Origin: Thermoanaerobaculia bacterium
GTDB taxonomy: Bacteria > Acidobacteriota > Thermoanaerobaculia > Multivoradales > J023
DNA length: 64,000 nt
NCBI GenBank assembly: GCA_030431255.1
Contig: JAUIJL010000033.1
Coordinates: 1-64,000, forward strand
Direction of reading: 5' to 3'
The notes under the pieces are model-generated. The model saw only the letters and a list, made by a program, of their open reading frames with translations. It was not told the DNA's origin and did no database searches. The translations under genes were made by a program, and so were the position numbers. Below, piece after piece: positions 15,810-24,344 of this stretch (the first letter of the stretch is position 1; each line of letters starts with the position of its first letter).

Positions 15810-17480
15810 CTAGAGACGGCAGGGGACGCCTTTCTCGTACTTTTCTAGATAAAGGTTCAGAGTCGCATGGGCATCGTCGGGTGCTTGGTCGAGCAACCGA
15901 CGGATCACCGCGGCGGCATCCTCGCAACGATCCGCTTCCGCCAGCGCTTTCGACAGGGTCAGCCAATGGCCCGGTTGGTCGGTCGCCGCGGCCACCCGGG
16001 TCGCCAACGCCACGGCCTTCTCGCCGTCACGGGCCTGGGGATCCGGTGAGGTCGCCATCAGCTCAGCCAGCTCCAGGGCGATCAATCCCTGGTCCGGCAT
16101 GGCTCGATAGGCCTCCTCCAACCAAGCGCGCGCCTCTTTGTGAAGCCCCAGACGGCTCATCAGCCGTCGCCCCGAGAGCCACAGGTTTTGATTCGCCGAA
16201 TTGAGCTCCACGGCCTCTTTGATCAGGGCCAAGGCCTCCTCCGGCTGATTCTGCATCTCGTAGGCCCGGGCCAGCTGGGCCCTGGATTCGTCGTCACGCG
16301 GGTCGGACTCGACCGCGTGTTTCAACAGGGCCACCGCTTCCTCGGTGTTGCCTTCTTGCAACGAAAGGGTTCCGAGATTGAAGCTGGCCGCGGCGTTGTC
16401 GGGCTCGACCTCCAACACGTGTCGGTATTGCTCTTTTGCCGCTTCGATCTCGCCGGCCGCGCCCAAGGCCGACGCCAGATTGACCCGCGCGGCAATGCTT
16501 TCGGGATTCGATTGCAGGGCTTTTTGAAAGGCCTGGGCGGCTTCCACGTAGCGACCCACGGCAAAGGCTCTGCGACCTTCCAAAATCATCACCCGTTCCC
16601 CGGTCTTGCGCTCCTCGATGGCGTCGAAGATCGGATCCGGGGCCCGCAGTCCCACATCTCCCCGCTGCTCCAGATGCTCACGGGCTTTTTCCATGTCGCC
16701 GAGGCCGCGGTAGGCCAAACCCAAGGGGTAGTGCAGACGGTTCGCCCCGGGAACCTGAGACAGGGCTCGCTCGAAATACCTCACCGCGCGAACGTAGTCC
16801 TTGGTCGAAAGGGACACCTGACCGAGCACCGCCAGGGCCGCGGGGCTGTCGGCGGAGAGCTCCAAGGCATGGTTCAGCAACGCCTTCGAGACCAAAGGCA
16901 TGTTTTGCTCCAAGCGCACCTCGGCCAATCCGATCAATGCCGTGCTGTTGCGGGGCAATTGCTCCAAGTTGAGCTCATAGGCCGCGGCCGCGCCTTCCAA
17001 ATCTCCTTGGCCCCGTAATCCCAAGGCCAAGGCGTAGCTCCACCGAGGATCCTTGGGATCGATGCGCGCGGCATTCCGATAGCAGGCGATCGCCGAGTCC
17101 AGCAGCTCGTGGGCATGGAAAAGGAATCCCAGCTCGCCGAAGGTCTCCTCGATTTTGACCGGATCCTGGGGCGTAGCCGCCATGGCGAGCCGAAGCTCTT
17201 CGAGGCGGATCGCGACCACCTCCTGCACCGCTCGGTCCAGGGCGTCCAAGGGGGCAGAGGGAATGCTCTCCAGAACCATTTCCTCTTGCGCCGGCACGGC
17301 GTCCGCGGCAGCCTCCTGGGCCAGGACGGGTGTCACCCCGACCGGGATCCAGACCAGGGTCCAAACCAAGCAGGCGCCGAAACGACAGAGAGATTCGAGC
17401 GACACCTTTGATGGGATCTTGCCCGGCAGCTCGGCAGTGTTTCGGGGCGCGCGCCGCGCTGAAAACATCGAGTCGTCCAT
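15810..17480 (-). CDS. Secreted TPR-repeat protein
   Basis: Start chosen at ATG 17480 (MDDSMFSARR), preceded by GAAGGAAATA; the frame is open further but would run into the upstream CRTAC1 gene. The 556-residue product has a basic N-terminus, a hydrophobic segment ending TPVLAQE (probable signal peptide, about residues 20-53) and then about ten TPR units, for example SAIACYRNAARIDPKDPRWS, AKEQYRHVLEVEPDNAAASF and EEAVALLKHAVESDPRDDES. It follows the CRTAC1 gene by 85 nt on the same strand; CRTAC1-TPR pairs recur in Acidobacteriota and may work together at the cell surface. No enzymatic motif. Confidence 0.82.
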   Translation of the reverse strand: MDDSMFSARRAPRNTAELPGKIPSKVSLESLCRFGACLVWTLVWIPVGVTPVLAQEAAADAVPAQEEMVLESIPSAPLDALDRAVQEVVAIRLEELRLAMAATPQDPVKIEETFGELGFLFHAHELLDSAIACYRNAARIDPKDPRWSYALALGLRGQGDLEGAAAAYELNLEQLPRNSTALIGLAEVRLEQNMPLVSKALLNHALELSADSPAALAVLGQVSLSTKDYVRAVRYFERALSQVPGANRLHYPLGLAYRGLGDMEKAREHLEQRGDVGLRAPDPIFDAIEERKTGERVMILEGRRAFAVGRYVEAAQAFQKALQSNPESIAARVNLASALGAAGEIEAAKEQYRHVLEVEPDNAAASFNLGTLSLQEGNTEEAVALLKHAVESDPRDDESRAQLARAYEMQNQPEEALALIKEAVELNSANQNLWLSGRRLMSRLGLHKEARAWLEEAYRAMPDQGLIALELAELMATSPDPQARDGEKAVALATRVAAATDQPGHWLTLSKALAEADRCEDAAAVIRRLLDQAPDDAHATLNLYLEKYEKGVPCRL

Positions 17481-17565
17481 TATTTCCTTCTCCGACTGAG
17501 CTTGAAATCGAGCGTTCGTGGTGACCTCGAGAAGCCGGCACACGAGAGCCGCCCAGGGGCACCGC

Positions 17566-19365
17566 TCAAGGTTTCGATGGGCTCGACCCCTTGGCATCGG
17601 ACCCTCCGATCGGACGCCCCGAGCCCTGAATGAGTCGTTGGTAGTGACCGACTTTGAGACCGGAAAACGCCTCACGGGCACCATCCGACCACAGAACCCG
17701 GACTTCGCTCGGCGAGCGACCTTCGGGTAAGGCAACCACCACCCGGGGGTCCGAGGCCGAGGCATAGCTGCCGTCGGTGCTCGCCCGACGCCAGATGGAC
17801 TTCGGCGACCCCTTGCCGTCGAGCTGAATGTCGACCACCGCGCCCGCGGGATCCCGCTCTTTCTTTGCGGAACGTGCTTTGAGCTGCAGGCCTAACCAAC
17901 GCTTCGGCGCCCCTTCGACCAAAAACAAACGGGCCGGGCCGTGATTGTTGGTCATCAACAGATCGACGTCGCCGTCGTTGTCGACGTCGCCGAGGGCCAA
18001 GCCGCGGCTCACCTCTTGGGCCAGGAAGCTCGGCGGGGTCCGGGCCGAGGCGTCGGCGAATCCCTCGCCGGCTCGATTCAGCCACAGCTGGTTGGCTTGA
18101 CCGAGGGGAAAAGGATCGCCGTCCCGGACTTGATCCTCGAGGATTCGGACCGAGCCCGAGAACACCACGAGATCCAACCAGCTGTCGGCGTTGACGTCGA
18201 CGAAACCGGTGCCGAAGGAGGTGAACGAAAGGCTCGATCCCGCCAGGCCCATCTCGATGGTGCGATCCTCGAAGAAAGCCCCCCCTTGATTCAGGTAGAG
18301 GGTGTTGGTCTCTCCCATCAGATGGGTCATGAAGAGATCGGCATCGCCATCGCCGTCCGCATCGCCGACGGTGACGCCCATGGAGGCTTCCGGCTGCCCT
18401 TCCCGATTGAGCGCCACACCGGCGAGCAGGGCCTCGTCGCGAAAACTGCCGTCACGCCGATTGATCCACAGCCGGTTGGGCTGGCCGTCATTGGCGACAT
18501 AGAGATCCAGCCAGCCGTCGCCGTCCAAATCCTCGGCCACCACTCCCAGGCTTGCCCCGGCCTCCGCCGCCAACCCGGAACGGGTGCTCCAATCCTCAAA
18601 TGTGCCGTCACCTTTGTTGTGGAAAAAGGAGTTGGGCAAGGGGGGAAAGGCCGAGGGACCACAATAGTCTTTGCGGCTGGAGGTGGCGTAACAGGTGGGA
18701 TTCTTTTCGATGTCGTAGCGCACGTAGTCGATCACCATCAGATCGAGATGGCCGTCGCGGTCGAAATCCGCGAGGGTCGCGCCCACGGACCAGGCCCGGG
18801 CATCGCCGGCCACACCGGCTTTGGCGGTCCAATTCTCGAAGGTGCCGTCCCCGCGATTGCGCCACAGCTGATTGGGACCGACATTGGCCAAGAAGATGTC
18901 GACGAAGCCGTCACCGTCGATATCGCCCGTCGCCACTCCCATGCCGTAACCATCGGCGACGATCTTCGACGCCTCGGTGACGTCGACAAATCGGGGCACG
19001 CCGTCGCGCACACCGTCGTTGCGCCACAGCCGGTCCTTGAGATCCCCGTCGGGGGGAGCGGTTTCGAGGGTTTTGCCCCGGTCCTGCGGGCGCAGGTAGG
19101 TGCCTTGAATCAAATAAGCGTCGAGGTCACCGTCATTGTCGACATCGAGCAGGGCGGCACCCTGGCCGGTCATTTCCGGAAAGTAGAGCGCCCCGGTTCG
19201 ACCGTTCCAATGCCGGAAGGTCAAGCCGGCGGCCTCGGTGGCGTCGATCAACAAGGTTTGTGCTCCCACATCCGGGGCGATCGGGGCCAAGCTCAGAAGG
19301 ATGACCGGAATCGATACCGGAATCGACAGGAGTGGGCGGGACGAAGCGTGTCTGAAATCATGCAT
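17566..19365 (-). CDS. CRTAC1 family protein: FG-GAP/VCBS propeller with ASPIC/UnbV domain
   Basis: Start chosen at ATG 19365 (MHDFRHASS), which gives a compact signal peptide ending DVGAQ; the frame extends to 19485 but that adds no family sequence. The 599-residue secreted protein carries at least seven calcium-loop repeats of the D-x-D-x-D-G-x-x-D form (DVDNDGDLDAYL, DIDGDGFVDIFL, DFDRDGHLDLMV, DLDGDGWLDLYV, DADGDGDADLFM, DVNADSWLDLVV, DVDNDGDVDLLM), forming an integrin-like propeller. The C-terminal 110 residues match ASPIC/UnbV (RWLGLQLKARSAKKERDPAG, VRVLWSDGAREAF). Likely exported adhesion or carbohydrate-binding protein. The signal peptide has a small internal duplication (SIPVSIPV) encoded by a 12-bp tandem repeat. 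Confidence 0.88.
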   Translation of the reverse strand: MHDFRHASSRPLLSIPVSIPVILLSLAPIAPDVGAQTLLIDATEAAGLTFRHWNGRTGALYFPEMTGQGAALLDVDNDGDLDAYLIQGTYLRPQDRGKTLETAPPDGDLKDRLWRNDGVRDGVPRFVDVTEASKIVADGYGMGVATGDIDGDGFVDIFLANVGPNQLWRNRGDGTFENWTAKAGVAGDARAWSVGATLADFDRDGHLDLMVIDYVRYDIEKNPTCYATSSRKDYCGPSAFPPLPNSFFHNKGDGTFEDWSTRSGLAAEAGASLGVVAEDLDGDGWLDLYVANDGQPNRLWINRRDGSFRDEALLAGVALNREGQPEASMGVTVGDADGDGDADLFMTHLMGETNTLYLNQGGAFFEDRTIEMGLAGSSLSFTSFGTGFVDVNADSWLDLVVFSGSVRILEDQVRDGDPFPLGQANQLWLNRAGEGFADASARTPPSFLAQEVSRGLALGDVDNDGDVDLLMTNNHGPARLFLVEGAPKRWLGLQLKARSAKKERDPAGAVVDIQLDGKGSPKSIWRRASTDGSYASASDPRVVVALPEGRSPSEVRVLWSDGAREAFSGLKVGHYQRLIQGSGRPIGGSDAKGSSPSKP

Positions 19366-19502
19366 CAATCGATTCACCCGCTGATTGTACACTCCCCGCT
19401 TGCTCACTCCCCACAGAGTAGGATCGCGGCGGCTGGGAGCACGAGTTATCATGAGGGGAGCTAACAGCCTGCGGCGCATCAACAACTCAGGATCCGGGCT
19501 CC

Positions 19503-19560
19503 CGAGGAGCCTGCGCTAGAGGATCCTGTTTTAGAGGAACCTGCTTTAAAGGAACCAACC
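19503..19560 (+). repeat. Four degenerate 15-bp units abutting the TMEM43 gene start
   Basis: Units at 19503-19517, 19518-19532, 19533-19547 and 19548-19560 follow the pattern (A)GAGGA-x-CCTG-x-x-TT and end exactly at the ATG at 19561. Each unit holds a Shine-Dalgarno-like core (GAGGAG, GAGGAT, GAGGAA, AAAGGA). The in-frame codons upstream would read E-E-P-A-L / E-D-P-V-L / E-E-P-A-L / K-E-P-T, but no ATG, GTG or TTG opens that frame after the stop at 19462. Confidence 0.8.
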
Positions 19561-20769
19561 ATGGTCGACGAAGTTACACGGATCACACGCGAGGGCTGGG
19601 GGGAGCGCCTGGGGGGCTCGTTCAAAGGAATTGTCGTCGGCATCTTGATGGTTTTCGGCGGCATTGGATTGCTCTTCTGGGGCGAGGGGCGAGCCGTTAA
19701 ACGGGCGAAAGTCTTGTCGGAAGGCTCGGCGGCCGTGATCACAGTGGCCGCGTCGGGCCCGAGCTCCGGGAACGAAGGCAGCCTGGTGCACTTCACCGGC
19801 CGAACCGACGCCTTTGAGCCCATTTCCGATCCGGTCTTCGGCGTTCAGTCCGACACTTTGAAGCTACATCGCCGGGTGGAGATGTTCCAGTGGGTCGAAG
19901 AAAAAGAGTCGAAAAAAAAGAAGAACACCGGCGGCAGCACCGAGACGGTGACCACCTACCGCTATAAGAAGAAGTGGTCTTCCAAGCTCATCGACTCCGA
20001 TCATTTCGAGGAGCCTTCGGGCCACCAAAACCCTTCGTCCATGGCCTACTCCAACCAAACCTTCGCCGCCGAGCCCATCGTGATCGGCGATTGGATGCTC
20101 GGCGCTAGATTCGTCGCCAAGCTGAACAAGACCGAAGATCTCAGGGTCGGTGAAGCGGAGCTGGATCGAGCGTCCGAAGAGGTGCGCCGCCGGGCGACGG
20201 TCGCTGACGGCGGTTTTTACCTCGGCGACGATCCCAGCTCCCCCGCGATCGGCGATCTCCGGGTCCGATTCGACACCGTGGCGCGAGCCGAGGTCAGTGT
20301 GGTCGGTCAACAGCGCGGCCAGAGCCTCAAACCCTACAGCGCCAAAGAGGGTGGAGATATCGCCCTGCTCAGCTATGGCGCCAAGACCTCCGAGGAGATG
20401 TTCGACGCGGCCAAGGCCGGCAACGCCACCCTCACCTGGGTGCTGCGAATGATCGGCTTCGTGATCATCATGGTGGGTTTTTCCACGATCCTGCGTCCCT
20501 TCGCCGTCGCTGCCGATTTGCTGCCATTCCTCGGCAATCTGGCGGAGAAAGGCATTGGTCTCGCGTCCTTCGTGATGGCAGCGATGGTGTCGTTGGTGAC
20601 GATCGCCATCGGCTGGATCTTCTACCGTCCGCTCCTGGGTCTGACCCTGCTGGCGCTGGCTATCGGCTTGGTGGTTTGGCTGATGAAACGCGCCGCCACC
20701 AACCCCTCGTCCGATAAGTGGTCCGGCCAAGCGCCAACGGGCCCGCCGCCACCTCCTCCGGCCGGGTGA
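19561..20769 (+). CDS. TMEM43 family membrane protein
   Basis: Protein of 402 residues, with AAAGGA 7 nt before the ATG. One transmembrane helix near the N-terminus (about 22-41, GIVVGILMVFGGIGLLFWGE) is followed by a large soluble domain with the TMEM43 hallmark V-H-x-x-G then 'D-x-V-F-G-V', 'L-x-R-x-V-E-M-F-Q-W-V-E' and 'S-S-K-L-I-D-S-D-H-F'. Three further helices lie at about 295-315, 330-352 and 357-378, then a Pro-rich tail. Four helices and the domain order fit the bacterial relatives of eukaryotic TMEM43/LUMA, whose function in bacteria is not established. The ECF sigma gene follows 48 nt downstream, suggesting one transcript. Confidence 0.87.
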   Translation: MVDEVTRITREGWGERLGGSFKGIVVGILMVFGGIGLLFWGEGRAVKRAKVLSEGSAAVITVAASGPSSGNEGSLVHFTGRTDAFEPISDPVFGVQSDTLKLHRRVEMFQWVEEKESKKKKNTGGSTETVTTYRYKKKWSSKLIDSDHFEEPSGHQNPSSMAYSNQTFAAEPIVIGDWMLGARFVAKLNKTEDLRVGEAELDRASEEVRRRATVADGGFYLGDDPSSPAIGDLRVRFDTVARAEVSVVGQQRGQSLKPYSAKEGGDIALLSYGAKTSEEMFDAAKAGNATLTWVLRMIGFVIIMVGFSTILRPFAVAADLLPFLGNLAEKGIGLASFVMAAMVSLVTIAIGWIFYRPLLGLTLLALAIGLVVWLMKRAATNPSSDKWSGQAPTGPPPPPPAG

Positions 20770-20817
20770 AGCGTTGCATCTACTTGGAAAGCAGAGAGGA
20801 AACCTGAGAGAGCAAAC

Positions 20818-21405
20818 GTGAGCGAGGACCCCATGAGCAGCAACTCGTCGCCTATGGACACCCACCTGTTGTTGTCCGAAGCCCGAAGCGGTGACGACGC
20901 GGCCAAGAACCGCCTTTTCGGTCACCTCTACGGCGAGCTCCAGAAGCTCGCCCGGGTCCAGCTCCGGCGGTCCTCCGGAGGTAGCTTCCAAACCACCGAG
21001 TTGGTGCACGAAGCGTACCTAAAGCTGTGCAGCGCCGAGCAGCTGGCGGCCGGGGATCGAGCCCACTTCTTCTCGATTGCGGCCGGGGCCATGCGCCAAA
21101 TCCTGGTGGACCATTTCCGTCGAAACACCGCGGCCAAGCGAGGGGGTAAAGAAAAACCCGTGACCCTCGACGAGCAAAGCCTCCGCCGTCAGCAGGACGG
21201 CGCCTCGGTACTGGTTATCGATCAGGCCTTGACCCGATTCGCCGAAATCGACGAACGAGCCGCCAAGGTGGTGGAAATGAAGTTCTTCGGCGGGCTCACA
21301 GAAGAGGAAATCGCCGAGGGGCTCGGCATTTCCCAACGCACGGTTAGCGGAGATTGGAGACGGGCCAGGGCCTGGCTCAACCGCGAGCTGGCCGCGGGCT
21401 CGTAG
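20818..21405 (+). CDS. ECF-like sigma factor (Sig-70_X6 type)
   Basis: 195 residues from GTG 20818; ATG 20833 is an alternative start. Region 2 is at about 15-95 (DDAAKNRLFGHLYGELQKLA, TTELVHEAYLKL, HFFSIAAGAMRQILVDHFRR) and region 4 at about 135-192 (ALTRFAEIDERAAKVVEMKF, EEEIAEGLGISQRTVSGDWR). The A-K-R-G-G linker and H-E-A-Y-L-K-L are typical of the family often found next to Hanks-type kinases in Acidobacteria and Planctomycetes. Here no kinase or anti-sigma gene is adjacent. The stop codon (21403-21405) lies inside an interspersed palindromic repeat, so the original C-terminus may have been altered by insertion. Confidence 0.9.
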   Translation: MSEDPMSSNSSPMDTHLLLSEARSGDDAAKNRLFGHLYGELQKLARVQLRRSSGGSFQTTELVHEAYLKLCSAEQLAAGDRAHFFSIAAGAMRQILVDHFRRNTAAKRGGKEKPVTLDEQSLRRQQDGASVLVIDQALTRFAEIDERAAKVVEMKFFGGLTEEEIAEGLGISQRTVSGDWRRARAWLNRELAAGS

Positions 21406-21464
21406 GGGCGATCCTTGTGATCGCCCTCGGCTCTGAGCGGGCGAATACGAGATTCGCCCCTACG
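21401..21464 (+). repeat. Interspersed palindromic repeat, copy 1
   Basis: A 64-bp element bounded by an 11-bp perfect inverted repeat, CGTAGGGGCGA (21401-21411) and its complement (21454-21464). Inside are two hairpins of the same build: an 8-bp stem with 5-nt loop at 21406-21426 (GGGCGATC arm) and another at 21439-21459 (GGGCGAAT arm). It overlaps the end of the sigma factor gene and supplies its TAG. A second, rearranged copy in opposite orientation is at 44308-44406. Confidence 0.88.
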
Positions 21465-21488
21465 CGTGAACGTGATCGCCCTTGTCCG

Positions 21489-22238
21489 CTAGATACCGAG
21501 GGAGAGCCGGTCCGCGAGGACTTTGGGCAGGCCGGAGCGGACGATGCGCTCTTGGGCTTTGGAGATGGCGTAGTCCACCCGCTGCCAACGGACGGTGCGC
21601 GCCTCGCTGTCGTAGATCAGGTACGCCGCCCTTGGATCGCGGTCCCGGGGCTGGCCGATGGATCCCGGGTTCAGCAGGTAGCGCTTGCCTTCTTCCATGT
21701 GCAACACCGCCGATTCCCCTTGCACCACGGCCACCTCGATGGTGCCTTTGGAGTGCAGCACGAAACGGGAAGGGATGTGGGTGTGGCCGAAGAAGATGAC
21801 CGACGCCTCGGGGTAATTGGAGAAGATCTCGTAGGCGTCGTAGATGGAGAAGACATAGGTGTCTTCGTCCAGCGGAGAGCCGTGGCAGATATGCATGTCG
21901 TCGGTGATTGCCACCGGGCCGAGGGGCATCTCTCGCACGTACCGTAGATTGGCCGGGGTAAGGCGATCGGTGGTCCACCTAGCGGCCGCCAGGGCCGGCT
22001 GGTTGAAATTGGAGCCGTCTTCGAGCTCGGCCACCACCTTGTCGTGGTTTCCCCGGACGACATGGACCGTGCCCTCCAAATTCTTGACGGCTTCGACCAC
22101 CTGGTTGGGACCGGCCCCGTAACCGACCAAATCGCCCAACACCAAAGTGGCGTCGAAACGCTTACGCCGCACGCGCCTTAGGACTGCCGCGAAAGCGTCC
22201 CAATTGCCGTGCATGTCTGAAAGGACTAGATAACGCAA
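21489..22238 (-). CDS. YfcE/MJ0936-like metallophosphoesterase
   Basis: 249 residues from a TTG at 22238, overlapping the aroK end by 13 nt. All calcineurin-like metal motifs are present: D-x-H in LSDMHGNWDA, GDLVGYG, GNHD, CHGSP and GHTHIP, with a second histidine pair in the GHTH motif. The fold matches small diverse phosphodiesterases of the YfcE class; the physiological substrate is unknown. It is the last gene of a long minus-strand run that includes aroK, the transporter genes, thiE and accBC. The start is inferred from the conserved N-terminus MRYLVLSDMH. Confidence 0.88.
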   Translation of the reverse strand: MRYLVLSDMHGNWDAFAAVLRRVRRKRFDATLVLGDLVGYGAGPNQVVEAVKNLEGTVHVVRGNHDKVVAELEDGSNFNQPALAAARWTTDRLTPANLRYVREMPLGPVAITDDMHICHGSPLDEDTYVFSIYDAYEIFSNYPEASVIFFGHTHIPSRFVLHSKGTIEVAVVQGESAVLHMEEGKRYLLNPGSIGQPRDRDPRAAYLIYDSEARTVRWQRVDYAISKAQERIVRSGLPKVLADRLSLGI

Positions 22239-22741
22239 TTTCTCTCTCGGATCATTTGGAGAATTCTAGCAGCAACGGCCCCAGCCGGCTCACCCGGTTG
22301 GACTTTCACCTTCAGATCCGCAGCTCGATAGGCAGGTCGTCGTGCTTCGAAAAGAGCGCGGGCCTTCTTCTCGTCCTGTAAAAGGGGACGGGATCGGCGT
22401 CCTCGCTCGCTCATGCGTCCGATTATGCTATCGAAATCTAGATCGATCCAGAGGGAAGTGCCAAGTTTCTCCACAACTTGTCGATTTCGCTCGTAAGTGA
22501 AGGTGCCACCGCCGGTGGCGACCACCGCTGATCGCAGCTGGGCGGTGCACCTCAAGCAGGCATGCTCGAGGTCCCGGAAATAGGTCTCTCCCCAGCGCTC
22601 GAAGATATTTTTGACCGGCATGCCGGCGGCGGCGGTGACCCAATGGTCGAGGTCGACAAAGCGGGTATGGTAGCCACGGGCCACCCGTCGCCCCAGCTGG
22701 GTTTTACCCACACCCATGAACCCGACCAAGTACAAAGGCAT
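22226..22741 (-). CDS. aroK: Shikimate kinase
   Basis: 171 residues; catalyses ATP-dependent 3-phosphorylation of shikimate in aromatic amino acid synthesis. All key parts are visible: P-loop GFMGVGKTQLG (7-17), VDLD shikimate-binding aspartates, FRDLE arginine, TGGG, the lid RSRPLL and the C-terminal RRPAY arginine. Length is normal. It starts 7 nt after the MetS-like gene and overlaps the metallophosphoesterase gene by 13 nt, so translation is likely coupled. A nearby GG-rich stretch in the preceding gene end may serve as ribosome site. Cytoplasmic. Confidence 0.93.
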   Translation of the reverse strand: MPLYLVGFMGVGKTQLGRRVARGYHTRFVDLDHWVTAAAGMPVKNIFERWGETYFRDLEHACLRCTAQLRSAVVATGGGTFTYERNRQVVEKLGTSLWIDLDFDSIIGRMSERGRRSRPLLQDEKKARALFEARRPAYRAADLKVKVQPGEPAGAVAARILQMIRERNCVI

Positions 22742-22748
22742 GTCGACG

Positions 22749-22883
22749 TCAGTCCTCGGCGCCTTGATTTTGCTCGCTCGTCTTGATCCCCTCTCGGCGA
22801 AAAGCGTAGACCCAAAGCGAGACGAATCCGCCCCAAACCGTGCCGCAAATGACGGCCATGGTGATCCAAGCCACTGTGCTCAT
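22749..22883 (-). CDS. MetS-like small subunit of NSS amino-acid transporter
   Basis: A 44-residue open frame starting at ATG 22883, overlapping the transporter stop as ATGA, and ending 7 nt before aroK. The peptide begins MSTVAWITMAVICGTVWG, has one transmembrane helix (about 4-27), then an aromatic-basic edge (LWVYAFRREG) and a short charged tail. Size, topology and position directly after an NSS-family gene match the MetS/MaAIMP small subunits described for bacterial methionine/alanine importers. The identification rests on topology and context; the substrate of the pair is not established. Confidence 0.82.
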   Translation of the reverse strand: MSTVAWITMAVICGTVWGGFVSLWVYAFRREGIKTSEQNQGAED

Positions 22884-24343
22884 GACGCTGCTCCCCCCTG
22901 CTGGGTCAGATCGTTACCGGACGAGCTGGTCTTCGCCAACCACCGGTTGAGCACCAGAAGCACCACCAGCGCGACCGCCCATTGTGCCAAGACGGTGCCG
23001 ACGCTGAAAGTCGCGAAGGGTTGCCACCAACCGGGCCCGAGATCCCGCAACCACCAAACCAACAGCACCACCGCTTCCACGGGCACCAGGATACCCACCA
23101 TGAAGACCCACCAACGACCGACCGGCAAATCACAGCCGTCGCCGTTGACCACCTCTCGGCGCAACCGCTCGAGACCGAATTTGCGCGCCGCCAATGCGAA
23201 GAAGAGGCCGGAGAGCATCAAACCGACCCCCCAAACCCAATCCTGATTCTGGAAAATCTCCATTTTGAGAGCTGACGGCGCGCCGAAAACGATGCCCGCG
23301 CCACCGACGATCAGAATCGATTGCTTCCGCTTCCAGCCCGCGTCGATCAGGATGCGGGTGGCCAGCTCGAGCATGGCGATCAGGCTGGTCAGGGCGGCGA
23401 AGGACAACGCCGCGAAGAACAACACCATGAAGATCGAGCCACCGGGCATGGCGGCGAAGAGCTGCGGCATCCAGATGAAGGTCAGCCCCTCGTTGCCCGC
23501 GCCGACGATCTCGCTCTGGGCCTGGGGGTTGATGGCGAAGACTGTGCACAACACCATGATGCCCGCCAGCAGCGACATGGAGTTGTTGCCGAAGCCGATC
23601 AGAAATGCGTTGAGCGAGACGTCCTCACGGGCTCGCATATAAATGGCGTAGGTGAGGATCAAACCCCAGCCGGCGCCGGTGTCCCAAGCATTCTGGGTCA
23701 GCGCCTCGAGCCAGATTTTCGGTGACGCTAGCTGCGACCAATCCGGGGTGAACAAAAAAGCCAAACCTTGCTCGGCACCGGGCAGGGTGACGGCTCGAAC
23801 CGCCAGGATCATCACCATCACCACCAGGGTAGGGATCAACACCCGGGCGGCCCGTTCGATGCCGCGTACCCCGAACCAAACCACGCCGACCCCCAAGGCG
23901 ATGGCCAACACATGGGTGACCAACGATTGCGGTGTGCCGGCGAAAGACTCCCACAACCGGCGGGAAGACTCACCGTCCGCCAGTCCGCCGGTCACGGAAG
24001 CGGCCAGAAATCGCAAGCACCAGCCGGTGACCACCGAGTAATAGAACATGATGCCGGTGGCACACAAGGCGACGAAACCGCCCATCCAAGCCATGCCTGG
24101 CCCTCCCATGGCGACGAAGCTTCCCACGGTGCCGCGGCGGGCCCGCTTGCCGAAGGAAAACTCGACGATCATCAGGGGAACCGACCACAAGAAGAGGAAG
24201 ATGACCCAAGCGACCAGGAAGCTGCCACCGCCGTTGGACGCCGCAATACGCGGAAAACGCCAGATATTGCCGGTACCTACGGCCATGCCGAGGGTCGCGA
24301 TCAGCATGCCCCATCGGCTGGTAAAGACGTCACTTCGACTCAT
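22880..24343 (-). CDS. Neurotransmitter:sodium symporter (NSS) family transporter
   Basis: 487 residues from ATG 24343 (MSRSDVFTSRWGML), preceded by GGAGG at 9 nt; the open frame continues upstream but lies inside thiE. The N-terminal signature is clear: TLGMAVGTGNIWRFPRIAAS in helix 1 (sodium- and substrate-binding unwound region) and GGSFLVAWVIFLFLWSVPLM in helix 2. About 12 helices follow. NSS proteins import amino acids or amines with Na+. The gene starts 1 nt after the thiE stop (TGAGATG) and overlaps a MetS-like subunit gene, so all three are translationally linked. Confidence 0.9.
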   Translation of the reverse strand: MSRSDVFTSRWGMLIATLGMAVGTGNIWRFPRIAASNGGGSFLVAWVIFLFLWSVPLMIVEFSFGKRARRGTVGSFVAMGGPGMAWMGGFVALCATGIMFYYSVVTGWCLRFLAASVTGGLADGESSRRLWESFAGTPQSLVTHVLAIALGVGVVWFGVRGIERAARVLIPTLVVMVMILAVRAVTLPGAEQGLAFLFTPDWSQLASPKIWLEALTQNAWDTGAGWGLILTYAIYMRAREDVSLNAFLIGFGNNSMSLLAGIMVLCTVFAINPQAQSEIVGAGNEGLTFIWMPQLFAAMPGGSIFMVLFFAALSFAALTSLIAMLELATRILIDAGWKRKQSILIVGGAGIVFGAPSALKMEIFQNQDWVWGVGLMLSGLFFALAARKFGLERLRREVVNGDGCDLPVGRWWVFMVGILVPVEAVVLLVWWLRDLGPGWWQPFATFSVGTVLAQWAVALVVLLVLNRWLAKTSSSGNDLTQQGGAAS

Positions 24344-24344
24344 C

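Noticed and set aside
17941-19464. A 507-codon open frame opposite the CRTAC1 gene
   Set aside because: Shadow frame: its Gly/Val/Asp-rich sequence is the complement of the calcium-loop repeats.
21401-21464. CRISPR-like repeat
   Set aside because: Only two distant copies, no spacers and no cas genes; the structure fits an interspersed palindromic element.
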